The notes: a model not told the origin generated them from the sequence alone. DNA of 64,000 bases from Cannabis sativa (GCF_029168945.1 NC_083608.1:19672136-19736135), one strand, 5' to 3'; positions 33,575 through 46,072 are shown, counted from the stretch's first letter. Numbers and translations are program-made.

Positions 33575-34962
33575 ACTTGAACCGGTAGTGATGTCTCCTT
33601 TTATTAACTCAAAATCTAAATTTTGTGCTAAGTTTTGACCAAAAAAAAAATGATTGTGTTATATTTTTGGGTAAATATTATATCTTGTATTTGTCGAATG
33701 TTATTAATTAGACCTTTTATTTTATTAAATAATAATTGAATCCTGTATTTTTAAAAATGATACAAATAGGATTCTGAAATGAGTTTTTTGTCAAAATAAA
33801 ACTTAATAGTAATATGATATAGAGATTAGGGGTATTCATCCGATCCAATCCGCACTTTTTTGGTCAAACAACATCCAATCCGCACTAAGTGCGGATTTTA
33901 TATTTTGGATCCAATCCGATTCGCATAACAGTTTAAATCCAATCCAATCTAATCCGCAATAGTGCGGATTGGATCGGTTATTTTGGATCGGATGTTTTTA
34001 TTAATGATAAATTATTTAATATTTCATAGAAAAAAAATTAAAAAAGACTATTATTTCTTAATCTCCAATAATAATCTATGTCTATCTCCATTTATATATA
34101 AATCAAACCAATATACATGTACTCATTTTAGATTTTCACTAAAATATATATGTATTCATTACTAAAATAAATAAGTTTATATATATTTAAATTTATGTGT
34201 ATGTATCTATTGGCTGGATTTTTAGCCAACCGACGCGGAGTCGTAATAAATGAGATTTAAACCAAAATCACAACAATAAATGCAATTAATAACACCGGAA
34301 CTCACAATAAATGTAAATAAAAGACACCGGAATTTAAAGAGGTTCGGCCCTGGATGTCGGTAATAGCCTACTCCCCTTGAGTTTTATTGATGTGAGTTGC
34401 AAAAGTCAAGAACAAGCTCTTGATTGCAAAGAATGAGATGTGTTTATTTTACTAAGTATTTCTGCTTGCGGATCCCCCCTCCCAGGTCATGGGTGACCCC
34501 TTATATAGGGGAGGGGGTCGGTGCTTCTCGCTTCAGGAGACGCGACCAACGCGGAGCTATCTCAACTATCTCCTTGATTTTTGAAGGCGGTTGGTCTGAT
34601 TTTTAGGATAATATCCCGCTATTTTCGTGGGTTGACAACTGTCTTTGAGTCTTTCGCGAGATTTAAACATTTGAAGGAGCCACTGATGACGAGGGTCCCT
34701 TATGGGTGTGACATGGTCGTCAACCACCTTTGAGGATTAAGCCCATACTTGGGGGTAACACCCCCGGGACTCTCGTTGAGGGAGGATGACAACCATCATA
34801 GTTAGGTGACCCCCCCTAAGATCCAACTTGGGTCTTAGGGGGGCCCCTAAGACCCAAGTTGGGGGGTAACCCTTCGTTCGTTGTCAATAATTATGGTGCA
34901 ATGTGGATGTCCCCATATACCTTTGAGAATGTCATTATGTCTATGGTAAAATGCATGACTTA

Positions 34963-35085
34963 CCCCTAGACTAACCCTTTAGGGGGTAAGGGGTGTACCC
35001 CTAGACTAACCCTTTAGGGGTAAAGGGTATACCCCTAGACTAACCTTCTAGGGGTTAAGGGGTGCACCGCTAGACTAACCCCATG
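34963..35085 (+). repeat. Minisatellite within the solo LTR, about 3.5 units
   Basis: A unit of about 36-38 bp, built from ACCCCTAGACTAACC, then TTTAGGGG and TAAGGGGTGT, is repeated three times plus a partial copy. Each unit is itself nearly palindromic (CCCCTA against TAGGGG). Confidence 0.75.
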
Positions 35086-35184
35086 GAGATCATTGCATTT
35101 GTGGTAGGAGTAGTAGTATATACCCCCTAGATTAACTTGGCATGTGGGTGCGTGGTCATTGTTCATTCCGCTTACGAAGGTGTT

Positions 35185-37256
35185 TGTAACGCCCTAATGC
35201 TAAGGCACGTTACAGTGCTTTTTCAATTATTGTGCAATCTTTGCTAATCAAAGAAATTTCTCGAAAAACGTGTCAGATTAAAATTTTTGCTTTAAACATT
35301 AAACTTTGTAAAATAATATAATATTTACAAATCCCGGGATCCCGATTTCAAACTTTTGAAAATTTACTGTTTAAACTTTACATTCAAAATATACAAGTTC
35401 TGGGTCGCACAGCGACTTTCAAAATACAACACCCAGATGTCCCGAGGCCAGAGACAACCTGTGTCGCGCCGCTTGACATGTACAATCTCACCCGAGCTCA
35501 GGTTCATTCCTGTTCAGCCTTCGCCTTTCCTTTACCTACACATGAAAGCAGAAATTGTGAGTCAACAGACTCAGTAAGAAATGCATATAACATACCATAT
35601 AATTTCCGACCTGTAAATAGGCGCCCATACACTGTTACGAGCTTAACGAGTGAGTATGAACGTTCAATACCGAGGGTACAACCACTATACCACATACACA
35701 ACGTACCTCACTTTGTACGAGTGTTGGTAGGTTTATCCCGATCACGGAGTAACACTGAGTGATGTACCACACACCTTAGCATTATCCATGCTTGTGTTGG
35801 TATCACTGTATCGTACTCATAATCACAACAATCACTGTACCAATACACTCTATAACTTATCCATACAAGTGTTGGTAGTGTTTAACATAATTCAAGCATG
35901 CATATATAAACACATATACACACATTCAGATAATTACATCATACATTATACACAGTTCTTACCTGTTTCGAATTCAAGTGTCTTGGCCGACACGAACGGA
36001 ATTCACGTGCTTAGATGGATGCCACAATCACAATAATAGTAATACGTATGAGTGACTCGCTAAATCACTTTCAGGGACTTAAAACTTGAAACTAAAAGTT
36101 TCCCTATCGATAAACCTCATGGCAATACCCTAAATATCTCAAAATTGGCCAAAACTAGGTTACGAAAATTCCCCAACGGAGTAGGCAGGTTCCCCAAGCA
36201 TCCCGGCTGGTCACCAACCTGGGTCGGCCAGGTTGGTACGGTACCACCGGAATTCCGGATTCATTGTAGGGAACCAAAAAATTATCCCCCTTGATTCAAT
36301 TCAATCCCAAACTTTACCAAACTCTCAGGTATACCTATACTGATGTATAAACATCCATTTCCAACCAACAAATCACAGAACAAACCAATAATTCAATTTA
36401 TGCCATTAAAGCTCAAAGCTTGAGTTTCAAAACTCAAGCTTGCTTAAAACCATTCTCAAGCATCAAAAACAATAGATAGGGACTCAAATTAACTCAACCT
36501 AACCCCAGAATTCAAACCTTAAGCAATTCAAAACCCAACAGCTCCCAACACCAAAAATCATATAATCAACCTAAATAAAAAGCTTAAAAACAACTAAACA
36601 AAGGTCTAGGGCTTTACCTTAGTTGAAACCTCCTTGAATTCTAGCTAATTCCCAGAAAAATGGAATGAAAATGATGAACCTTGCCACTGTTGCCAAATGG
36701 GAAGGAAAGAGAGAGAGAGCATTCAAGAACAAAGCATTTTTCTAATTTTCCTTTTTCTTAATTTTTTCACAAAAAGACAAGAGTTTTTCCCTAAATCCCT
36801 TTGCTGAAAACTAACTTAGATTAGGTGTCAAACACCTAGGCAGCCACCTCACTCACCTTAATAAAAGACTAAAATGCCCTTAGACTTAAAACTAGGGTAT
36901 TTCTAAAGCTAGGGGTAAAATGGTCAAAATCCATAACCCCGCTCAAACCCGGTAATTAATTTTCTCTAAAATATTCCCCACTATAAAATAGGGTTCTAAA
37001 CTTACTCATGTGATTATCTAGCCATCCATCGCATTTTCCGTTGTCGCCGAGCAAAAATTACAAAATTAACATATTTCACATATAAGCTAAATAATACCCC
37101 TAGAGTTTAATAAAATCTCAATTGAGAAATTATAACTCTAATATTTATTTCTAAATATTGGGGTCCACATATAAATTAATTCATCAATAATAATAAAATA
37201 ATAAAAATTAGTGCTAATTGCCTTTTCTAATCCACATTACTAGAGCGGTCATTACA
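35185..37256 (-). repeat. Gypsy 3' LTR (left copy)
   Basis: 2,072 bp. It is almost identical to the right copy over about 36030-36165 and 36280-37256, but differs by many substitutions and 1-3-base indels over about 35400-36010 and 36170-36270. Confidence 0.92.
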
Positions 37257-37320
37257 ATTATCCCCCGTTAATAGGATTTCGTCCCAGAAATCTAACTCGA
37301 ATGCTACGGATGTTGAGTCC

Positions 37321-37947
37321 TCATATCGACTCTAATTCCCGAGTGGCTTCTTCCACCTTATCGTTTCTCGAGAGCACTTTAACCAAGGTCTGAATAGTCT
37401 TGTTACGAAGAACTTTCTCTTTTCTATCCAGAATCTGAACAGGTTGCTCTTCATAGGATAAGTCTGGTTGTAGTTCAAGGGCTTCATAACTCAAGACACG
37501 AGTCGGGTCTGACACGTATTTCCTTAACATAGAGATGTGAAATACGTCATGAACAGCTGATAATGCTGGTGGTAAGGCTAGCCGATACGCTACTGCCCAG
37601 ACCTTCTCGAGTATACGAAATGGCCCAATGAACACAGGGCTTAACTTACCCTTCTTCCCGAAGCGCCTAATACCCTTCATGGGTGAAACTCGCAGGAAAA
37701 CATGTTCCCCTTGCTGAAATGTGACATCTCTCGCGCTTCGGATCGGCATAACTTTTACGCACGCTTTGAGAAGCGAGCATCCGAGCCTTGATCTTATCAA
37801 TAGCTTCACCGGTCTAATTGCACCAGTGCGGACCAGTGTTCCTTTCTCTGTCTCGTCCCAATGAATAGGAGAACGACATTTTCTACCATATAACATCTCA
37901 TTGGAGCCATCCCTATTGTACTTTGTTGTTGTTGTAGGAGAATTCAA
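37321..37947 (-). pseudogene. Gypsy integrase C-terminus and chromodomain
   Basis: End of the pol polyprotein. It carries the MLYGRKCRSPIHWDE motif, the QGEHVFLRVSPMKG segment, an SH3-like stretch (LSPVFIGPFRILEKV, LPPALSAVHDVFHISMLRKY) and a terminal chromodomain-like tail (PVQILDRKEKVLRNKT to ELESI). Two positions that are tryptophan in typical relatives read as Ser and Arg in the tail. Chromodomains are thought to direct integration to heterochromatin. Confidence 0.85.
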
Positions 37948-39035
37948 TTAAAGGCAAGTACTTACCCCATTGTGAACCTCAAAGTCCATGACACGGGCTC
38001 GCGATAGGTCTTCCAAAATGCGGATAGTTCTTTACGATTGACCATCGCTCCGAGGGTGAAAGGCCGTACTAAACTTTAACTTGGTACCCATAGCCTTCGA
38101 AGACTCACCCAAAACTTCGATGTGAACTTTGGATCCCCATCGACACAATAGATTTAGGGGCTCCATGGAGACGAACTATCTCCTTCACATACAATTCAGC
38201 ATCTTGATCCTTGAATAGGTAACTTTCTTTGGTAGAAAGTGAGCCGACTTTGTAAATCTATCCACAATGACCCATACGAATCATACATCCTGTAGTTCTA
38301 GGTAACCCCGATTACAAAGTCCATTGCGATGTCCTCCCACTTCCATTCCGGAAGGATTAAAGGTTGCAACAACCCAGCAGGGTCTCTCGATGTTCGTACC
38401 TTAATCTGCTGACAGTTAAACACTTGGACACATAGTCCACTACATCTCTTTTCATCCCATACCAGAAGTAGGGTTTCAAATCCTGATACATTTTGGTGGT
38501 TCCCGGATGCAACGAATAAGGCGTGGTGTGAGCTTCATCAAGTATCTCTTTCTTAAGCTCATCAACACTAGGAACAAAAACTCGAGCTTTATATAACAAC
38601 ATTCCACTGCTCGAGAATGAAAAACGTCTAGGCCGACCAGCCACTAATTCATCTCGAACTTTAACTAGCTCGGGATCTTCCAGTTGTGCCTTTCTGATTC
38701 TCTCCAACAGATCAGATTGGAGTGTTAAATTATGCAATTTTCCGACCACGAACTCAATTCCCGCACTAACCATTTCTGAGGCTAGTTGAGGAGCTATCAT
38801 AACCGTAGTACACACTTGGCCAGGACCTTTTACGCTCGAGCATCGGCCACGACATTGGCTTTCCGGGGTGATATAGTATTTCACAGTCGTAGTCTTTAAC
38901 TAACTCCAACCACCTTCTCTGCCTCATATTCAAATCTTTTTGGGTGAAAAAGTATTTAAGACTTTTATGATCCGTATAAATCTCACACTTTTCACCATAA
39001 AGATAATGTCGCCAAATCTTTAAGGCAAAAACCAC
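37948..39035 (-). pseudogene. Gypsy RNase H end and integrase, frameshifted
   Basis: Open pieces at 38766-39035 and 38357-38884 are in different frames. The first holds the RNase H C-terminal half ([24 protein letters not shown]). The second holds the integrase zinc-binding region ([20 protein letters not shown]). Residues normally following (WWPG and a CQQ-type segment) are altered or missing. The region 37948-38356 has integrase-core similarity in fragments only, with several frame changes. Confidence 0.8.
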
Positions 39036-39074
39036 AGCAGCGAGTTCTAAATCATGAGTTGGAGTAAATGTTGC

Positions 39075-40029
39075 TCATAATCCTTCGGATTGACGAGAGG
39101 CATAAGCTATGACTCTGTCGACTTGCATCAGAACACATCCGGACCCCTGTCCGGATGCATCACAATAAACAACAAATTTCTCTTGATCATGGTAAGCAAA
39201 GCTAACACGGAGGCCGTTATCAATCATTTGCTTCAACTCCTGCAAGCTTGATTCACACTTATCAGACCACACAAATCTCTGATTTTTCTTGGTCAATTCG
39301 GTTAGGGGCATAGAAAGTTTAGAAAATCCTTCGACGAAACGTTGATAATACCCTGCTAACCCGAGAAAACTTCTAATTTCTGTTACAGACTTGGGCCTCG
39401 GCCAATTCTTCACTGATTCTATCTTGTTTGGATCAACCATAATTCCATTTTTCCCAACTATGTGACCCAGAAAGGACACCTCGGACAACCAGAATTCGCA
39501 CTTTTTGAACTTGGCATCTGACTTGTGATCCTAAGTCGCTTGTAACACCATTCGAAGATGATGCTCGTGCTCCTCTTCGACCGAGTATACAAGAATGTCA
39601 TCGATAAACACTATAACGCAGATTATCAAGGAAATCCTTGAATACCCTATTCATGAGATCCATAAAGGCTGGGGAGCATTGCAATCCGAACGACATTACC
39701 GAAACTCATAGTGCCCATATCCGGTTTCTAAAAGCGGTCTTCGGTATGTCCTCCTCCCGAATTCGAGTTGATGATAACCGGACCGTAAATCAATCTTCGA
39801 AAACAAATGTCTTTCCACAGTGATCAAACACATCATCGATCACAGGCAACGGGTACTTGTTCTTAATCGTCGGCTTGTTTAGTTCCCGATAATCAATACA
39901 CATTCGGGAACCATCTTTCTTTTTCACAAAAAGAGCCGAGCTCCCAGGCGATACAACGGGTCGAATAAACCCAATATCAAGCATCCCCCGAAGTTGTAAC
40001 TTAAGCTCCTTGAGTTCCGCCGGAGCCAT
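39075..40029 (-). pseudogene. Gypsy reverse transcriptase and RNase H, frameshifted
   Basis: The RT start is at 39790-40029 ([43 protein letters not shown]). The catalytic motif FIDDILVYS is readable on the minus strand near 39595. The RT end and RNase H are at 39075-39488 ([43 protein letters not shown]). Single residues are missing within conserved blocks, and the frame changes more than once between 39490 and 39790. Confidence 0.87.
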
Positions 40030-40519
40030 CTATATGGAGCTTTAGAAACGGGTTCGACTCCGGGTGCCAAATCAATTACAAAATCAATCTCTCGCCGTGT
40101 AACAATCCCGACAATTCCTCGGGAAACACATCAAGAAAATCTTTCACCACCGGACTACCTCGAGGCCCAAATGTTTCAGTCTGGAGTCAAATACTACCGT
40201 AGAAATCCTACACAACCATTGCATAGTAAATCCACAGCTCTCGACACGAAATAAGCCAGATCCGAGACCACGAGCCGATCCAACATAAACAAATGGATCT
40301 TCACCTTACGGCTGAAAAGTCACCATTTTACGCCTACAATCTATGCGGCCGAATACTTGGATAGAAAATCCATTCCCGAGTATAATATCAAACTCGGTTA
40401 ATTTCAATTCTATAAGGTCGGTACTCAATTCCCTATCTTCGATCCTAATCGGCATAGCACTAAATGCGCCTATTAGAGATAACCAATTCCCGTAGGCATT
40501 AGGGTTCCAAACCCTCTTT

Positions 40520-41783
40520 CTAAAATATCACAAGGCCTACCCCGAAAAGATCAATCACCCTTGTAGCCACATATGAACGTCTAGCTCCCGAGTCAAATAA
40601 TACGTAAATAACAAGTTGTTGACGGGAAGGTGACTGTCTGAAGGACCCAGGCCGGCATCGGCTTGGGTAATGGCAAACACACGAGCAAACCGGTTTCACC
40701 TCGGCTTTCGGCTCCTCTTTCTTTGCACAGGGGGCAATCTTTCTTGAAATGCCCCACCATGCCACACGAAGCATGTCTTCGGTTACACTCTCCTGGATGA
40801 TGTTTCGCACCTTGGACACTCGGGATAAGAGTAACCACGACGTCCTCCTCGCCTTGGCTCCCACGGAACCGCTTGCTTTGCCCAGAGCCACGGAAGCTGG
40901 AACAACTTTTCTTTCTCGCTCGGTGGGAGTCACCACCATCCCTACCATAAACAAGAGTAGGAACGAGTGGGGGTTCCACCAACACTCGGAGTCACCGGGG
41001 CTCCCGAAGAAATTTTACCTCTCGGCTCTGAAGCCTTCTCAACCATATCTGCATACGTGGTTGCTTCGGTAGTGGTAATAACCGGATCATGTCGGATTTT
41101 GCACTCAAACCCGCTAAGTATTTTTCTTTCTTCTTGAAGTCCGTGGGCACGATTCCTGCCAACTTAGCCAACCGATCAAACTTCGTTGTGTACTCGATGG
41201 CCGACATACCCTCGGGCTCGAGACTAGATCAGTGAACTCTTTCCGCTTTGCCTTTGCGGACCGCTTCATTGTAATACTTGGAGTTAAATAACTCCCTAAA
41301 TTCCTCAGTCATCGGCGTGACGTCCCGAGTGAGGGTTATCAATTCCCGCCCACACGAGGGCATCTTCCCCGAAACCTGGAAAGTGGCGCGAGTCACCCGA
41401 TCATTTCCAACCACTCCCATGAAGTTGAGAATACGCTCGATCATCGAAAGCCATTGCTCGGCCTTCATCACATCGGGGCCCCCGAAACCTGCTGGAGGTG
41501 CCCGTTTTCGAAATCTTTCGTACAACGGTTCCATTTGGTTGCCAACAATGAGGGTTGTTCCTGCGCACCTTGGCACCTGTGCAACTGAACTTCTTGAGGA
41601 GGCACGGCGGGGAGGACCTGTTGCCTCGAACCTACGAATCTCTTCATCTTCTTTGGCGGATTCTATCTTGCATCTCGCAAATCTTTGCTCCCAATCGCAG
41701 GAGCTTGAGGTGGATTCTGAGGCGACCACCACCGAGCTGCCACGGCCACGGCCGCGACCACGAGGATTTCGAGGATTCCCCAC
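40520..41783 (-). pseudogene. Gypsy gag and protease, frameshifted
   Basis: Gag begins near 41783 with an RGRGRGRG-rich stretch. It includes MEPLYERFRKRAPPAGFGG, a WLSMIERIL motif and FRELFNSKYY. It continues in another frame at 40992-41207 (EYTTKFDRLAKLAG). A nucleocapsid knuckle, SCGMVGHFKKDC, lacks the usual first cysteine spacing near 40750. The protease core VLFDSGARRSYV is near 40600. Long plus-strand open frames over 41278-41889 are antisense and not genes. Confidence 0.82.
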
Positions 41784-42107
41784 CGCCTCCGGTCCTCAAC
41801 CATGCCACCCCGACTTCTTGTATTTCGCGGGGCGTCCATTTAATAGGACCAGACTTAGCTGTGAATCCATAAGCCAGCGGGTTAGATAGCGATCAAAATT
41901 AACACCGCTCTTAATAGCCCAAAAGGCGACACACTTTCTTTTCTTTTTAAAGAAATATATTTAATTTAAATCTAATATGCTTCCTAACATGCTTTCACAT
42001 CACACTTATTTAAAATACTAAACAAGTACGGGCTTGCGAACGTGAGCAGAGCTTTCTCGATGAAGATTGTACATGTCATAGCAGAAGCTTCGGTAAACAA
42101 ACTTGGC

Positions 42108-42120
42108 GGCTACGATACCA
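42108..42120 (-). other. Gypsy primer-binding site
   Basis: The minus strand reads TGGTATCGTAGCC, four bases inside the right (5') LTR. It resembles the initiator tRNA-Met site TGGTATCAGAGC with changes after TGGTATC. Confidence 0.6.
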
Positions 42121-42124
42121 AAAT

Positions 42125-44201
42125 TGTAACGCCCAATGCTAAGGCACGTTACGGTGCTTTTTCAATTATTGTGCAATCTTTGCTAATCAAAGAAATTTCT
42201 CGAAAAACGTGTCGATTAAAATTTTTGCTTTAAACATTAAACTTTGTAAAATAATATAATATTTACAAATCCCGGGGATCCCAGATTTCAAACTTTTGAA
42301 AATTTACCGTTTAAACTTTACATTCAAAATATACAAGTTACGGGTCGCGCGGCCGACTTTGCAAAATACAACACCCGGATGTCAGACCGAACACTCGAGG
42401 TCGCGCGCTTGACATGTACAATCTCACCCGAGCTCGGAGTTCATTCTGTTCGGCCTTCGCCTTTCCTTTACCTACACATGGAAGCGAAGCCGTGAGTCGA
42501 CAAACTCGATAAGAAATGCATATAACATACCATATAATTTCCGAGCTGTAAATAGGCGCCCTACACCTATTTACGGAGCTTAACGAATGAGTATGAACGT
42601 TCGATACCGAGGTACAACCACTATACCACATACACAACGTACCTCACCGTACGAGTGTTGGTAGGGTTTATCCCAGATCACGGAGTAACAACGAGTGATG
42701 TACCACACACCTTAGCATTATCCATGCTTGTGTTGGTATCAACTGTATCGTACTCATAATCACGAACAATCCTTTGTACCAATACACTCTATAACTTATC
42801 CATACAAGTGTTGGTAGTGTTTAACATAATTCAAGCATGCATATATAAACACATATACACACATTCGAGATAATCACATCATACATTATACACGATTCTT
42901 ACTGTTTTCCGAATTCAAGTGTTGGCGGGTCGACGAACGAATTCACGTGCTGAATGGATGCCACTAATCACAATAATAGTAATACGGATGAGTGACTCGC
43001 TAAATCACTTTCAGGGACTTAAAACTTGAAACTAAAAGTTTCCCTATCGATAAACCTCATGGCAATACCCTAAATATCTCAAAATTGGCCAAAACTAGGG
43101 TTACGAAAATTCCCCAAATAGGTAGGCCAGGTTCCCAGCCGGCATCCGTGCAGGTCACCACCGGTCGAGGTTGAGTACAGAACCCACCAGGCCGGGATTA
43201 ATTCTCTTTGGGAACCAAAAAATTATCCCCCTTGATTCAATTCAATCCCAAACTTTACCAAACTCTCCAGTATACCTATACAATGTATAAACATCCATTT
43301 CCAACCAACAAATCACAGAACAAACCAATAATTCAATTTATGCCATTAAAGCTCAAAGCTTGAGTTTCAAAACTCAAGCTTGCTTAAAACCATTCTCAAG
43401 CATCAAAAACAATAGATAGGGACTCAAATTAACTCAACCTAACCCCAGAATTCAAACCTTAAGCAATTCAAAACCCAACAGCTCCCAACACCAAAAATCA
43501 TATAATCAACCTAAATAAAAAGCTTAAAAACAACTAAACAAAGGTCTAGGGCTTTACCTTAGTTGAAACCTCCTTGAATTCTAGCTAATTCCCAGAAAAA
43601 TGGAATGAAAATGATGAACCTTGCCCTGGTTTGCTTCAGCCGAAGGAAAGAGAGAGAGAGCATTCAAGAACAAAGCATTTTTCTAATTTTCCTTTTTTCT
43701 TAATTTTTTCACAAAAGACAAGAGTTTTTCCCTAAAACCCTTTGCTGAAAAACTAACTTAGATTAGGTGTCAAACACCTAGGCAGCCACCTCACTCATCT
43801 TAATAAAAGACTAAAATGCCCTTAGACTTAAAACTAGGGTATTTCTAAAGCTAGGGGTAAAATGGTCAAAATCCATAACCCCGCTCAAACCAGGTAATTA
43901 ATTTTCTCTAAAATATTCCCCACTATAAAATAGGGTTCTAAACTTACTCATGTGATTATCTAGCCATCCATCGCATTTTCCGTTGTCGCCGAGCAAAAAT
44001 TACAAAATTAACATATTTCACATATAAGCTAAATAATACCCCTAGAGTTTAATAAAATCTCCAGAATTGAGAAATTATAACTCTAATATTTATTTCTAAA
44101 TATTGGGGTCCACATATAAATTAATTCATAAATAATAATAAAATAATAAAAATTAGTGCTAATTGCCTTTTCTAATCCACATTACTAGAGCGGTTATTAC
44201 A
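42125..44201 (-). repeat. Gypsy 5' LTR (right copy)
   Basis: 2,077 bp with the same ends as the left copy. CG dinucleotides are found at many places where the left copy has CAG or CTG words, for example CCCGGATG against CCCAGATG and GTCGATTA against GTCAGATTA. Confidence 0.92.
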
Positions 44202-44781
44202 GTGTTAGTCCATCGTTTTTCCTTCTTAGAGACGCCCACCTTACTCAAGCTAGTGGTTAAGAGTGACCATCTGACTTTCATTCTAACGGTCAGACCACCC
44301 TTCATGATTAACGGTCATGACTTTACATATTCTTCATTAATTTAGTCTCGGTATTTTTGTGCCACGTGTTGCTACTCTTGACACGTCATCGTCGTTAAAA
44401 TTTGGGTAAACAGTATCTATGTGAATAAGAATAATTTTTTGGATATTTTTTATTCTAAAACAAATAAAATACACCAACTCAATATATTACTAAAAAGATT
44501 AAGAAATTAGAAGTTTGTGTCTTTTTTTTTAATATTACTAGAAAATTAATATATATTATATATTATAATTTTTTTAAAATATATATAATTAAGTGCGGAT
44601 TGGATTGGATCGGTTACTTTTTGAGGTCAAAAAACATCCAATCCGCACAAGTGCGGATTTTAGATTTTTCAATCCAATCCAATCCGCGCAGATGCGAATA
44701 TCCGCATTTTGCGGATTGGATTGGATTGGATCGTGCGGATTAGATTGGATCGAATACTTAGTGAACACTCCTAATAGAGAT

Positions 44782-45415
44782 GTTATGACAAAACTGATTA
44801 CATTTCTGTATCTGTTCGTGTTTGAAATTGTCTTAAAGTTGGTTATATTAAAAAATAAATTGTTAAAAATTAAGCTCAGACTCCTATTTTTACTATTTTG
44901 GAGGATCTAATTGTTAACTTTTGCAAAACACAAGTTCCAAAATAGTATTTATTCTATATTTAATTTATTATTTATAATTTTGCTCTAATATAAAATATAA
45001 AAGAAAAATATAATTATTATTGATCAATATTTAATATTTTAATGAAAATATACAAATATTATTTTTTTTATTACTTAAATAATGGTACTATAGAAAATAA
45101 AGAAGATAAAGTTATGTAAAGTCAATGAATCATAATAATTAGTGGCACTATACTAAATAAAAAATGTAAAATTTATTGTGGGCCAAATTTAGCGCAATGT
45201 TATATCTTGTGCCAAATTTTACACAATTTTTAGCATGTGTCAAAATTGGCACACTTTTTAGATCATTGGAGTAGTATTTTTCTGAAGTGTTTTAATATAT
45301 ATCAATACACCTATTCTTTTAGCACTCTATTGGAGATTCTCCAAAGGTGGTAAGCTATAGTTGGTTAATTATATTCTATAATAGTTATTAAATTAGATTG
45401 TGTGGGAGCTAATAC
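44782..45415. other. AT-rich intergenic DNA with possible MITE
   Basis: No gene seen. Near 45180-45250 the related words GCCAAATTTAGCGCAA, GCCAAATTTTACACAA and CAAAATTGGCACA recur in both orientations. This could be a small transposon whose ends were not resolved. Confidence 0.4.
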
Positions 45416-45850
45416 TTTTTTTTTAATAAATCATACAATTTTATTAATAGCGAACCGCTAAAATAATAGTTTGCAACTCAATCGAGACATCTCCCCATTG
45501 AAAACACGACCAGGATTAGAATTAGAAAAACGAATCAACCAACCGGCCGCCTGATTCCTAGATCATTTGACAAAAGAAACTAAAATAATATTAGATGAAA
45601 ATGATTGTAGCATCACAGTTAACCTTAAGAACACTTATATTTAATTTCCTCCACCGCTCAGAAGATACAACAGTATAAACTGTTGCAATAAGTTCATTCA
45701 ACCCATTAACTTGAGCACTCAACTATTGTGCAAGGTACGTAACTGCACCATTAACAGCCCCTTCAGCAGCTGAGAACTTGTTATTTCGAACCATTAACAG
45801 TGATTTGATGGCGAGTCATTAAAGAACAAAGAAAATGAATGAATTAACAA
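45416..45850 (-). mobile_element. Decayed LINE 3' fragment
   Basis: A poly-T tract (45416-45424 on plus) marks the tail. The minus-strand reading contains SRNQAAGWLIRFSNSNPG, corresponding to the RNase H C-terminal NQAAD-type motif of plant LINEs. Above it are scattered similar words (AAEGAVNGAV, ERWRKLNI). It has many stops and an unclear 5' end. Confidence 0.55.
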
Positions 45851-46072
45851 CGAAATAAAACAAAATAAAGTCATGTCACAAAGACAAGACTAATTGCAGC
45901 AACCTAAACAAAAAACACTCAAAATCATGTCACAAAGACAAGACTAATCGCAATAGTAAAAACTTAATTGCATTAGCAAAACCACAAGACCAAGCCACAC
46001 TCCCAATAAGTTGATCTGAAATTTACTCCCGTAAATTTCCTAACTTGTTAATTCATCGTGACTCTACTATAT
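45850..46072 (+). repeat. Short direct duplication
   Basis: The words ATGTCACAAAGACAAGACTAA at 45873 and again at 45927 form a two-unit, roughly 54-bp tandem duplication in otherwise unremarkable AT-rich sequence. Confidence 0.55.

Larger units (their letters stand above)
35185..44201 (-). mobile_element. Ty3/gypsy LTR retrotransposon with chromodomain (inner layer)
   Basis: 9,017-bp element bounded by GTGTT at 35180-35184 and 44202-44206. LTRs are 35185-37256 (2,072 bp) and 42125-44201 (2,077 bp), both starting TGTAACGCCC and ending ATTACA. Coding is on the minus strand. A tRNA-like primer site (TGGTATCGTAGCC, 42108-42120) adjoins the right LTR, and a G-rich polypurine tract (TTAACGGGGGATAAT, about 37257-37271) adjoins the left LTR. 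Domain order is gag, protease, reverse transcriptase, RNase H, integrase, chromodomain-like tail, as in plant chromoviruses (Tekay/Del type likely). Reading frames are broken many times by small indels. Confidence 0.93.
34208..44412 (+). mobile_element. Solo LTR (middle layer of the nest)
   Basis: A single LTR of roughly 1.18 kb when the inner element is removed. It begins TATTGGCTGGATTTTTAGCC and ends GGGTAAACA, with GTATC duplicated at 34203-34207 and 44413-44417. The match extends to GTATCTAT if the LTR is taken to start at 34211. A TATA-like CTTATATAGGGG lies near 34500. No internal domain is attached, so it is best read as the product of LTR-LTR recombination. The TAAACA end resembles Tat/Ogre-type gypsy LTRs, but that lineage call is tentative. 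Confidence 0.7.
33827..44773. mobile_element. hAT element (outer layer of a three-level nest)
   Basis: Perfect 8-bp duplication ATAGAGAT at 33819-33826 and 44774-44781. Ends TAGGGGTATTC and, on the minus strand, TAGGAGTGTTC. Subterminal regions at 33838-33990 and 44590-44760 are full of ATCCAATCCGCAC and its complement. Without the inner insertions the element would be roughly 740 bp and has no transposase. It was split at about 34210 by an LTR element. Confidence 0.88.

Noticed and set aside
41278..41889. Long plus-strand ORF (203 residues) and its overlapping partner at 41555
   Set aside because: Antisense to gypsy gag; composition is explained by the GC-rich gag codons on the minus strand.
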